A DNA stretch of 64,000 nt from Tomocerus qinae (lineage: Eukaryota > Arthropoda > Collembola > Entomobryomorpha > Tomoceridae): positions 9,719,280-9,783,279 of the forward strand of contig CM034547.1 in the NCBI GenBank assembly GCA_020055645.1, in the 5' to 3' direction. The position numbers were made by a program, and so were the translations under genes. Each line of letters opens with the position of its first letter. Within the stretch, counting starts at the first letter, position 1. The notes below the pieces were generated by a model that was not told where the DNA came from, did no database searches, and saw nothing but the letters and a program-made list of their open reading frames with translations. This document shows, piece after piece, positions 46,901 through 59,200 of this stretch.

Positions 46901-49900
46901 TATTCTGTGTTGCTACTGTAGCTTGAATTTTTGTCCTTCTGTCCATTTAACTTTATCAAGTATTGACAAAAGAGTAAGATAGTGGAAGCATTTTGTCTTT
47001 CTTTCTAAAAGCAATCGTATCGTATCTTCTTCTCGAGTTCCTAGCGAATTACTTTGTGCTAAGGAAGTTGTTCCGCCATTTGGTTATGGTAGACGAAGCA
47101 TTAGATTCAACATTGCTCAAACGAGTGTATAACTGTCTTCTTTAACTCCTTCATCCCAAGTACTTATCCTTTAGATCATATAAATTGCAGTGAAGACGGA
47201 AACGGGGCACACAGAGAAGATTTCTGCTGCGTGAGCAAAAGTCTGTTGTTAAAGGCACAGTTGACTTGTCTACGACTGACTAACAGCGAAAGTTGACTAG
47301 AATGACTAAGGAAGTTCCTTTCCCTTTATACACTCCCAGTTTCTACCAAGCACAATTTTTCAGCTCCAATCTCTAGATAGAGAAAGTGGTGAAAGATAGT
47401 GAAAGAGCGTTTAGCGCTTCTATTCTACTTTCCCAAAAGACTTTCCTTCCCTGTTATGCTCTAAATAAAATGCACTGCACTATTTAACTCAACTCATTTT
47501 CCTCAGTACTTTATCCATATCTCAATTTTGCATGGACAAATTATCTGTAAGTCTTCTTTTCTCATCCCCATTTACATCTTTCGTTGAAAGACTACTAAAA
47601 TTGTCACAAGTCACGTTTCTCCTTATTGGTATTATTTTTACCACTCATTTTACGATATGAATGTTCAAATAATAATGATATAACTCTTTAGAGCACATAA
47701 AGACTATGAATAGACTCCCAGAGTTCTATAATCTAAATATAATGTCACTATAATATCTCCTATATCTAAGAGAAAGTTACTTTTCTTTTCTCCACAGTAG
47801 TTACCATTACAACTTTCACTGAAAGGAAAAACTTCATTATATTGTAGTAAATCTGAGATTCATCTAAGTAATATACACATTTAACTAAATTGTACTACAA
47901 ATTCTGATAACACGTCAACAAAAACACAAATTGGATGAATTAGATTGAAGTAAATATTCTACAACGTTTTTCAAAAATTCTTGTTTTTCATGTGGTTTTA
48001 TGGCATACTCTATTTTTAGATATTATCTGCATTGATGAATTTATTTCTTCATAACCATACGGATTAATTCTCTGTGCCCTGGCCCTGTGACTTACGGTAT
48101 TAAAGTGAATTTTAATGAAGTCATTTGTGTGGTAAGTTTATTTGTAAATAGATGTAAAGGTGTCTAATGAGAAGAATTTAGGCTTTGAAGCTTTGAATTA
48201 TTGTTCATCGGATTTCTGGAATGCTCATGTGGGTGGTTATTTACTTTTGGTCTTGGTGCTGTAGATTGTGAGAATGAATAGAAAATGTGGTTTGCAGATA
48301 GTCAATAGTAAAATCCCAAGAGAATGGAAAGCTCAATGCAAATTCTGTGTACCTTTAGAATGCGTCGAAGCAAATTCCAGTCTACTTATTTATTCTCCAT
48401 TAAAACATATTATGTATGTTCCTAGTTTCTATATATCCCCATATGTGATTCCCTGAGGCCAATTCATTTCGAAATGTATGTTTCAGAATCAAAACCCAAA
48501 GTCGAAAGACTTAATACACATACACCCATATGTCATTGTATTTTTTCCCTTGTGTTAGTGATGTACTGTAGTTTTCATTTATTCATTCGTTTTCCAGCCT
48601 AAACAAGCAAAACTTTGTGGTTTGTATATTCTTGTATTATTTTATATAGAATAGGTGAGTTCTAAGAACTGGCATTAAAATTGTATTAGTAGGTATGAGA
48701 ATTGCATTCTACACTTTGTTGCAATATTCTCTAGAGAGCTTTTTTATCGGGATCCGGGAGCATAATAGGATGTATCTTTCTGGTGGTAATGGAAAAGCCA
48801 AATAGGATTCTCTGGGCGGATTGGTGATTTGATGTCTGCTGCCGTTCTTCAAAATGTGATTTTTCGTCACATAAAGTTATACAAGATATAATAATTTACA
48901 AAATATACTTTATACATATGGTGCAATATTATTACTAGAGATAAAAAATAGTGAGGCAACTATTTTTAAACACTATTTTCTGGATGGGAAATTCATAGAC
49001 GAATCTTTTTTCCACAAATAGTACATGTGGTGTGAAATTTTGAGTAGATTTAGTGATTTCCATTATCATTTCTAATGTTAGAGAAATGTGTCCGGAGAAA
49101 TTCAAGTGAAAGTCTCTCAGTTTTGTATGCGATACTCCGTGATGATGAATATTGGTCCCCTTGGGATAATTCTTAGGCACTAGGCTTACTCATATCAAGA
49201 ACATGGAATTCCTTCTTTGCAAGCAGGTAGTCACTTTCCCCTGGATTACTCAAAGATATGGAAAGCACAACTAAGTGCAACAAGCCAAACAGTCTGAGAA
49301 TCTTGAAAGTCAACACAAACAACACATCATATTTTATTTCACTTTCACATGCACTCTCGTTGAACCGACTGCCGACGCTCTATAGATGACTAAAAGTAAA
49401 TCTCGCTCAAAGTGTTCTATCCCAAAAGTTTTTTAGCGATGAGTTTCGTCTCCGTTACATCTGTGCTCTTCTGTTGTGCAACAGAAATACGAAGTCGTCT
49501 GCGGCAGATTGTTGAAACTTTATGATGATGTGCTCGGCGATCGTATTATGATGAGTCCCCAGAGTTACAGAATTTCCTTTTGACTTTATCTTCACAAAAT
49601 TTCTTTTTCCTTTCCATACGTTCAAGTGGGGCTAGTCAAAAGAGTTCTTCAACCACTCTGCCTAGATATGCAATGGGACAGAGTCTATTCTATAAATGCA
49701 AATTCAAGTCGAGGCAGAGAAAGTTGTAAAAGATGTTTGTACTGCGGGCTCCTAGATTATTTTCACTAATATATACAAAACCTACTAGCTAGCGTAATGA
49801 AATTCGTCCTTTGTACTTACAGTTTTGCGTAGTCATTAATTTCCATAAAGAAAACCATTTATTGTGCATCTGCTGCTACTTACAATCTTTTTGGACATAA

Positions 49901-52900
49901 ATGTATGATTTTTTCCTGAGATACATTCTTACTAATGTTTACCAAAGGAGAATAGTATGGAAATTACAAAAATAATTTATGAAAAATACATTAGGGATAT
50001 ATTTATGCTTTTATAAACTCATGTCCCTTTACACAGCCCTACCAGTTCATGCATAATAATATCTCAAGATTTTAATATGATATTACTGGCTTATATTATA
50101 ATGTTGTTTGTTTGGCATGTTTTGTTGGAGGAATTCACCGAATTCAATTCATATGTGTTTTACTAACTACTTGTAATTATTAGCATATGAGAATAAGGAA
50201 ATCAATTTTTATGGATAGCATTGTCGTTGTATGCAATTGAATTGTAATCAACATCGGCACAACTTGCATGGGTAATCCGTGAATCAATAGAAACATATGT
50301 GCTACATTTTCATCTTCTTTTATACCTAGCCACAAACGAAATAAGTTGTACTAATATAATTTATGCCAGACAAGCCCGTATGTATAGTATCGAGTAATAT
50401 TTTTTTCAAAAAATATGTCTGCATTGTAGATTTCCGCATGTTATTAATTTTTGCCACTTGACAAACAATGACATGTGCTATACAAATATTCTATATCTGT
50501 AGATAAGCAAAGTTATAAATCTGAAGTATATGCTCTCGTTTTGTATACAATAACAGATAAGAATATTGTCAATTGCGGAATGATTCGGAAATCAGGATAG
50601 AACCGTTAGTGACAGGCTTTACAGATTTGAAACGCTCTTGAATCTGGCTTCAGCTGTCAATTTCGATTTGTATCAGCGTATCCACCTTATGTCGACGATA
50701 AGACTAGGTCATAAATAGACTTTACTGCTGCACTTGACTTTGGCTTCAGCTGCTAATGTCTATTCCCCTCCTGTTGACTTTGTTGTGTAGACTTCAAGAG
50801 TAAAATGCAGAATCGTAAGTAGATTAGTAGACATACCTCTTGTATTGACACCCTGCACAAGACAGAGAAAAATTAAACCTGCCTTCGACCTTCACAGCGT
50901 ATACAAACTGGTATCTGCCTCGTAGAAGGGAATACTAAACTAATTTCAATAACTTCTTGCCAACAAAATCTAATAATCTTCAAGAATTATGACAGGCACA
51001 GGCAAGACACATATGGCGAAAAGGGAGTTCTACCTCAAATTCACTATAAGACAATCTATGTTAGTTCTAGTTTCCAGCATATCGTTCTACTATCTCTTTA
51101 TTTGTTTTTATTACAAACTATGGTATAGAAAACACAATAACAAGCAGTCATCATACACAAAACATGGAAGCATATGCAATTTTCAACACAAAAGATTTTA
51201 TAACATGCTGGTCTGGCCTTTGTATTCAAGGAAAGACTTGTTAAGCTTCACTATAATATTTAATGGGTACTCATGCAGGTACATTGTGTGTCCACTTTTT
51301 AATCTACTTTGTATCTTTCCGTGGAATCTGGTATGAACGAATAAACAACATAAGGGCCACAACAAATGATTTCATTATACAACATACCAAACATTCTTAC
51401 GTGATATAGAAATTAGGTATTGAGTAGTAATTAATGGCATGCATTTCAAACCACGCTATTTTCGTGGAAAGGAGTACCTAAATTAGCAAAAAATTTGTTT
51501 TGCCTCCCAAAAAGTTTGAGCTAATATAACCAGATTTTTTGAGGATTTTAAATAAATCTTGCACATTTTGAAAATGATGTAATTTTATTTTATTTATTAC
51601 ACTGAAAATAAGAAAACTCTGAATGCGACCATTTAGTAGAGACAGATTATTTAGGTGGAAAATTCCTAGAATTAGAAGCTATATACATTACATAATACCC
51701 CCATGCATGTGTATAGAGAGTTACTTAGCTATTCTATTTATGCAGGTAAAGTTTTTGCTAAATTGTGCATTTAGATGGAAATTTTGCTTGCTAGGTTTTA
51801 GGCCTAACACCACATCACTTCTGTGTTACCGCGATAATTTATTGAATCAAATGGAATGACCTCTTTTCCAATGTTTGAACTGCAGATACTGAGATACTCG
51901 CAGATGCACAGTATTTGATTTTACGAATGTAGAGAGGTTCACTCAACAATAGGACTATCTCTTTGCAAAGTTATATAGTAATCAGAGCATTTGGTTCAAT
52001 TCGAGATTTGGGATAACAGTTTAGTGCTGCATTGTAGAGTACGGAACTAACTCCAATTTCTCGAGCGTCTATTCCGGCGAAAGTTTGGAACGAAGGCGCA
52101 ACTTCCATAAAGCTCAAATGTAAATAGTGAATTACTGATACAATCTCAATCTAGAGACAACTGGCCGAGCAGATGCTGGCAAATCGAATGCATAATACCC
52201 ACACTACTTTTACGAACTCCCAGCTATACTCACACACATACTATATGCACAAGTAGGACTGCACAAGCTGAAAATCTGTATACAAATATATTCAAGTAAG
52301 TGCATTACAGTAACCAAGCAAATACAGATAACTTACTGCAAAGTAATATACCGAAAAGTAAGTTAAGGTTGATCGCATCTGGATTGATTTCTTGGGAGAC
52401 AAAGCTGTCTTCTTGTAAGAAAAAGTAGACTTAGTCTACTGTGATTAACTCTTCTGTACAATTTGCCTAATGTTTATCTTACTTAGCCGCGTTTTTCAGC
52501 TTTTGATCAGCAGAAAAACAAATCTAGAGAGTACGACAGAGTTTATCTCTACATTCATTTAGCATCTGTCCAGAATCCAGGCTATTGATATGACAAATAC
52601 AATAAAGCTTTGTAGCAGTGAGCACCCCACAAGAGAAAGTAGACCTAGTCTAACAGGGCACTGTCTCCATTTATCCAAAGTTGGCCCACGAAATCCAACA
52701 GAAGCATAAAAATTATTCCATAAATATGTGTGCCAACGATATAAAGTAAGTCAGTAAGCCTGTTCCTATATCGTACAGTAGCAATTTTCTCTATGCTGCT
52801 GTTTGGCATCGTACTACTTATGTATAGCCGTGTGTCTAGAGATAGTTGTAATGCACCAACTCATCACATTGTTATCCATTTTAATATGCATTGTTTCGTA

Positions 52901-54290
52901 ATCGCCTACTAGAAAATCGTCGACGAATTAGCAAGGTAATAGAAATTGCGATGTATGTTGACCTTGCATAATCCTAAACCCCAACAAGTCGGAACTTTAT
53001 TTCGGCAATAAGCCGAAAATATGTTCAAATGAATAGCTTTCCATACCAAAGGATAAGTGTATCCGATCCTCAACCGTATTTAAGAATCTTTCCAAACAAG
53101 TTTGCACAAGGGACTTTAGTACTGCAAATATTCTACAGCGCTATCTATTCTCTTGTTCAGCCTCAAAAAGCCTTTGTGCTTCCATTTTGCAAAACCGCAT
53201 CAAAATGCACAGGCGGTTCACTAAAACACAGGTCAGCAAGTAATTGTACACCAAATATCAACAAAAACTATCAAAGGTTCTTTGAGGAGCTGAAAGAGAG
53301 AAAAAATTGAATACCAGATGAGTGAGATGAGACGCAGGCTTCCATCGTCCTTGTGTGCAAAAGTTAAAATGAAAACCCGAAGTTTCGGGGCAAAATTCGT
53401 TTTCTGAACTACAAAGGTGACATTTATAATGTACCTTGTTGGTTGAGTATAAAACTGCAGATAGGCTGGCCTAAAGGACTCATAGTTGGCTATCTTTGAG
53501 CTAGATAGAAATACGGATACAATGTACACAGACTGAGTGTACTTTCCCTATGTACGCTCTCTTTTGAAAATCCTTTGTTCTAAGTTTCGGTAAACAAAAA
53601 GTGTAACATGATATTATTGCTGATCGTACATCAGTATAGCGTATTGTTTTACAATTCCCTAAATTAGATCTCCGATTAAAAATGGTGCTCTGTATTCAAA
53701 TAACAGGACTTTAGATACTAATCACCTGTGTCGATTTTGATACCCTGGAGGATATTGATAATGATACGTACCGGCGTGCTAAGTAACTGCGTGGGATGAA
53801 ATGGATGTGATAGCATAGTAAAATTAATTTGTAGAAAATTAGAAGACTAATTTTTTGCGCACATTTTTCTGATGTAAATGATAAGTTATTTTTTATTTTT
53901 TGGATGCAGCTCTCTGAATCTCTGATGATTTGACGTTAAGAAATGCGTTGATGTGGATTTTTGAGCGTGTGTGCATGTGTCATATTTTAATGATATGGTA
54001 ATGGCAACCGAATTCAATGCATCATATCACCATTCTGCTCTACTTCATTCAACTGCTAAAATAAAAATGCTCAACTTATTTCATATCTTCATCGCGGGGA
54101 CAGGACGAAGGGGGTGGACATTGACTTGTCAAGCAACAATGCCTCACAAGTATATAGGGTGGCTAAAAATCAAAATGTCTTCATCGAGTTTAAAAGTAGT
54201 CTTCTTTCTGCTGTCGTATTTACCTTTTAGATGTTGATTGGTGTTGGTTAACGTTTGCAAAGTGATAGTGATGCAAATTAAAGGAGACAT
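43901..54290. other. 10-kb stretch without a supported gene
   Basis: Long AT-rich sequence with C/T-rich patches at 45.9-47.6 kb. The longest frame (50989-51336, plus, 115 codons) begins MTGTGKTH and has one hydrophobic run, but it lacks a full P-loop and has no splice or promoter context. No RNA gene or clean repeat was seen. It may be the intron or flank of a gene outside the window. Confidence 0.45.
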
Positions 54291-55050
54291 GTATTGTGCT
54301 CTTGACCAAACGTCGGTTGTACAGATAGGTATGGGTGCTATCCTGTATGTACAAAATTTGTTTCCATAGGGTTAGATTTGTCGCCCGTCCGGTGTGTGTT
54401 AAATTGGGTTTTAACCTGTGACAGCTATGTCACGCCTTACTGCCCTGTACGAAAGTCATTTTGGATATGAGAGCTAGGCTGTTTCCAGTTTCGGGGCAGG
54501 AATGTGAAAAATATATAAAATTGGGCAATGGTTATTTTCAGTCTACACTCTGTACATGTTCAAACAAATTACCTTTTTATTAACCTTAATTGTAATTATC
54601 AATTATTGAAACGTAACTCATTACAAATTAATGATAAAAACATGAAGCTACGGACGATGGATAGTTGTTATTAGAAGAAATCAATGAAATATTTACATTT
54701 TACGTATTTAAATGAGAATACAGATATAGCACTGCACTTTGAAATAGTTGTGGAGGTCATTGTTGCGTCTCATTGGATGTTGTAGCCAGTAAGTCCAGGA
54801 AATAAATAGCAAAGACCGGGGACGAAAGCGGTGAGAAGGCCGAGTTAAATTGCAATAAGGTACCCACATATTTAGAGTTGATCCACATATTACGTAATCA
54901 AAAATTTATCGTTTTTAGAAACACCTTTTCCCTCTGTCATCGAATGTCAACATTTAATTAGTTAATTTGAATTGAAAATGTTTATTTTTATTTTTTGGTT
55001 TATTTATTACCCGATTCTATTTAGTACTTATTTAAATGAGAATATTGCAC
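54291..55050 (+). repeat. Left arm of the long inverted repeat
   Basis: 760 bp. It carries an internal direct repeat: TATTTAAATGAGAATA followed closely by GCACTG occurs at about 54705-54735 and again, slightly altered, at the inner end (55028-55052). Confidence 0.88.
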
Positions 55051-55087
55051 TGTACTATCTGTAATATAATAAGATATAGTACAGTGC
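55047..55087. repeat. Perfect 12-bp stem hairpin at the inner end of the left arm
   Basis: GCACTGTACTAT and its reverse complement ATAGTACAGTGC are separated by 17 bases. The hairpin begins inside the arm and ends in the loop; the right arm does not carry it. Confidence 0.75.
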
Positions 55088-55120
55088 CATATATCGGTAT
55101 ATACATGCGATGTCAGTCAG

Positions 55121-55327
55121 CCAGAAAAGGATTATAAAAATCGGCAGCAAAAGATCGCAGAAAAGCAGCGTAAAATATTACAGGCACAGATACAAGCTGA
55201 TAAGGAGAAAGAAATGGAAGAGGTTGAGCGACAGGCTGCAAAGTTGAGAGAGGCAGAAGAGCATCTTAGAGCTAGACGAAATAGAATGACTCTATGCCTA
55301 GAAACTTTTGGTTGTCCATTATGTTAA
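55121..55327 (+). pseudogene. Exon-like coiled-coil reading frame in the loop
   Basis: 68 codons run open to a TAA. The frame contains no Met before residue 32, but it lies just after GATGTCAGTCAG, a usable splice acceptor, so it looks like a terminal exon without its upstream part. The chain is strongly charged and heptad-like (KIAEKQRKILQAQIQADKEK, then EEVERQAAKLREAEEHL) and ends LETFGCPLC. Codon use is clearly coding-like and unlike the AT-rich surroundings. It may be a fragment of a host coiled-coil gene captured by the inverted-repeat element, or the last exon of a gene encoded by it. The parent gene is not in this window and I do not recognise it. Confidence 0.45.
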
Positions 55328-55486
55328 CTAAGTCTGTAAGCTTAAATTATAAAACATAACTGTAAGAAACTATGAGGTTAATTGCCCTAATTATAATTAT
55401 TATCGTAATTCACATTATCATTCATCTGATATGCGATAGTGGAACAGTAACTCTCACTTAGCTTATTACACATTAAGTACATAGTA

Positions 55487-56245
55487 GTGCAATATTCTCA
55501 TTTAAATAAGTACTAAATAGAATCGGGTAATAAATAAACCAAAAAATAAAAATAAACATTTTCAATTCAAATTAACTAATTAAATGTTGACATTCGATGA
55601 CAGAGGGAAAAGGTGTTTCTAAAAACGATAAATTTTTGATTACGTAATATGTGGATCAACTCTAAATATGTGGGTACCTTATTGCAATTTAACTCGGCCT
55701 TCTCACCGCTTTCGTCCCCGGTCTTTGCTATTTATTTCCTGGACTTACTGGCTACAACATCCAATGAGACGCAACAATGACCTCCACAACTATTTCAAAG
55801 TGCAGTGCTATATCTGTATTCTCATTTAAATACGTAAAATGTAAATATTTCATTGATTTCTTCTAATAACAACTATCCATCGTCCGTAGCTTCATGTTTT
55901 TATCATTAATTTGTAATGAGTTACGTTTCAATAATTGATAATTACAATTAAGGTTAATAAAAAGGTAATTTGTTTGAACATGTACAGAGTGTAGACTGAA
56001 AATAACCATTGCCCAATTTTATATATTTTTCACATTCCTGCCCCGAAACTGGAAACAGCCTAGCTCTCATATCCAAATGACTTTCGTACGGGGCAGTAAG
56101 GCGTGACATAGCTGTCACAGGTTAAAACCCAATTTAACACACACCGGACGGGCGACAAATCTAACCCTATGGAAACAAATTTTGTACATACAGGATAGCA
56201 CCCATACCTATCTGTACAACCGACGTTTGGTCAAGAGCACAATAC
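55487..56245 (-). repeat. Right arm of the long inverted repeat
   Basis: 759 bp, the reverse complement of the left arm apart from about one substitution and one single-base length difference. Confidence 0.88.
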
Positions 56246-59200
56246 GCAGAGCAGATGGATGCTTGAACTACTTACTTTTCCACGCTAAGTCTACAAAGAA
56301 TGTGCACATCTTTTGAGTAAATAATCGTTTACTACAGATAAATTGCATCATTATGGTGACTTCTTTCTTCTTTGATAATGCCAGAGTGTGGGAAGACAAA
56401 ACTTGACATGCAGTAACAACTACTGAGTAGTCGTTGTAAATGGCTAGATTTTTCTTGGAAATGTATGTTTCTAAAGTATGTTTTCACTTTGATTTTGAAT
56501 AGTTTTCTGTAGTATGCTCTCTAGAATGTCGAAAGTTTATCTATTTTATGATAAAAAGGTAAAAAATTATCTTAATCTCAGTACTAAACGTATATTACAA
56601 ATGATAACTAGCTCTTGGAAGTGAACTAATTCCGCCTGTGATCTTCGAACTTCTAGTCATGTGGGTTGGCAAGTTCTTAAAAATAACTTTTGTGTCACTT
56701 ATTTACTAAAGTCCTCAATTTCAGCTACTTATTCAGATTTACAGAAGCTTAAATCTTCGATTGATGTCTTCTCACTCTCCCACGTTTATTATTTTAGCCT
56801 TTAATAAATGGAAAACTTTTTATCCATACGAAGGAAATTTTGCATCACACAGGTCTAACGGAAGACAAATAATACGTGGGTGAATAAAATACTTTTCTTA
56901 TGAAATTCCGCCTTCACGTGCCGTCAATCATTTACGAATATATTCTGTAGAAAAAGAAGACATTGAAAATGTAGGTCGGATATCTTCGTTTGGATTTGTC
57001 GTTTTGATTTAAAATTATCCATATTTTAGTGGATAGCCTTTCAATCTATTTAATGATTCACGATAAAATTATCTGCCCTATGGTCTTCAATTCAATCAGA
57101 TATCTAACAATTTGAATAGTAATGCAAGTAAAGCTTCCAGTTTTTGCGCGATTCAATTATTCCCATTCGAATTTCATGTGAGCCTAATGACTTTTCTGAA
57201 TCCCTTGATTATGGAGAATTACATCAATGGTTGTTCGATCTCACTTACCTGTGTAGGTGGAAACCTAACGACAATAATATAGCCATTCAGTGGAATGGAA
57301 CCGATGTTTAAATATCATATACTCTACACAGAGCGCGGATCATTGACCAGCGTCAACTATTGTTTCAACCATTTCGTTTATGGGAAAAGTGAGTTGACCC
57401 CAGGTTATGTGAACTATTGATTGTTTCTGAAGACCGATTTCTGCGAATACAGTTGTCAAAACTCCGATGCGTCAACTCTTTTGAGGAGGAATTGAATTGA
57501 ATCGAGTTAAGCCTATAGCATGTTGATTAGGTCTGGCACAGTACCTTAATTATTGTAAAGCACCCTTTCATAATTTCTTAGATGTTATATAATATCTAAA
57601 CATAATGGTGAATCATGTTCTCTTCTAACGTAATTGGAGTAGTACAATATGTAATGGTGGTATTAACAATAGCCAGTGAGGTAACGTAACTCAAACCCCC
57701 CAGGAGGCAAAGATCCCATTCTAACGAAATAATTCTCAGGTGGACTAAGATAGTATACCTATACTAAGACTATCCATTAGGTATAAACCACTAAAGCTTA
57801 GACATGTACGTATTATCGAATTCGTTTTATAACTTGCGGATTGTTTCGGTGGATGAGATTTTGCCCGTCAGTAGGCGACAAATGTAATATATACTGTTTG
57901 CTTGGTGTTAATCAAAACAAGATGTACCTAGTAAGTAATTCGATATAATTGAATGAGAAAGGCTGACTCCTTTGCCAAGTTAAGAATACTCTCAAATGTA
58001 TACCTATCTTATATCCTAAGAATTTGCTGTAAATTGCGTTTCTGGTGCCAAAAATACAGGGATCATTGCTAAGACAGCTTGTAAAGATGTCAAATACGCC
58101 CACAAACGCCTATCAAGTTAATTCAAATCATTTACGTCTTCGCACAATTTCTTTGGTTGAGTTCATCCGTCTTAATACGTTTGATAAATACTGTAAAGGC
58201 AAATTCAAGCGTAAGCAAAATCAATACTAGTGACACTGTGACACATAAACAGATTTCACTCAAACGGTATTACCATTATTTGTTTAAGCTTCAAATGCCC
58301 TTAATTGCATTTCATTTTATTTATGTAAATGTAGTTGTGACTCACTCACCCCAGTATGTCAGACTATTTCTCTCAGCCAACTTATTTTATTGAATAAACT
58401 ACTCTGTATAAAAATATCAAAATACTTCCAACAATATTCGCTAAATGAATTCAAATGGAGCATGATTTTTCATTGGACTAGGAAGCCCTGAATGGACCGT
58501 TCTAGATGAGAATTATTCTATTCAGAATTTGTTTTCAATGTTTTTCATTAGCTTCTTCTATATACAAGTATCACAGAACTGTGGTAGTCCTTTTTGTGGA
58601 AGCATTTCTGCTGTACATACATAAATGGTCCTTATGAAATTCTACACCTGCAGTAGTTATCTGTATAAATGAATTTGAGTTTATGTCATCCATGTAATCA
58701 ATACTAAATATTATTGTTCTCGATTTCGTAAATGTATATCTTTCCTCATTGATATCATTGAGTTGTATATAACAGTAAACAAGGAAGCAGTAGAAACTGA
58801 TTGCAATTACGAATTCATTAATAAATGTTGTTTTGGTGAACCTGAGCTGTTTCAAGAGTCTACTTTATCCTTTCAAGAGTACTATTTATTATCTAAAATA
58901 CCTATTGAATACTTAATCATAAATCTACCTAAGTATTGAGTTATACCTATAAATGCTTAATGCTCCAAAAAATGTTAATTTATTCATTTGCAAAAGATAC
59001 TGACAAGCTTTTGCACGTGCGGACACACTAGTAGGTATTTAATATGCATTTGGGGCAATTTTTTAACGCGAATGTGTATTTTATAGTATATAGCTTTATT
59101 GATTTATGTTATATAATGTACTAGGGATTGTGATATTATGCATGTCACATATTGTACACCAGAAATTCTAAGATGATTTAAAGTTTTGACATTGACCTGT

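Larger units (their letters stand above)
54291..56245. mobile_element. Long inverted-repeat (foldback) element with coding-like loop
   Basis: Two arms of 760 bp (54291-55050) and 759 bp (55487-56245) are reverse complements of each other with about two differences by eye. They surround a 436-bp loop. The outer end reads GTATTGTGCTCTTGACC. TA occurs at the correct place on both sides, so a TA target duplication of the Tc1/mariner kind is possible but not proved, since the flanking GTA/TAC is also palindromic. No transposase is visible. A transcript across it would fold into a hairpin of about 755 bp of double-stranded RNA. The near identity means recent origin or active gene conversion between the arms. 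Confidence 0.85.

Noticed and set aside
50989-51336. 115-codon plus-strand frame beginning MTGTGKTH with one hydrophobic run
   Set aside because: GTGKTH recalls a P-loop, but the full motif and any following ATPase or kinesin features are missing. There is no splice or promoter support, and the rest is composition-driven.
53029-53310. 93-codon plus-strand frame with an antisense 98-codon frame
   Set aside because: No domain, and both strands are equally open, which argues for chance.
54291-56245. Reading the two arms as a pair of LTRs because the arm can be trimmed to TG...CA
   Set aside because: The arms are inverted, not direct, and there is no primer site, purine tract or fitting target duplication.
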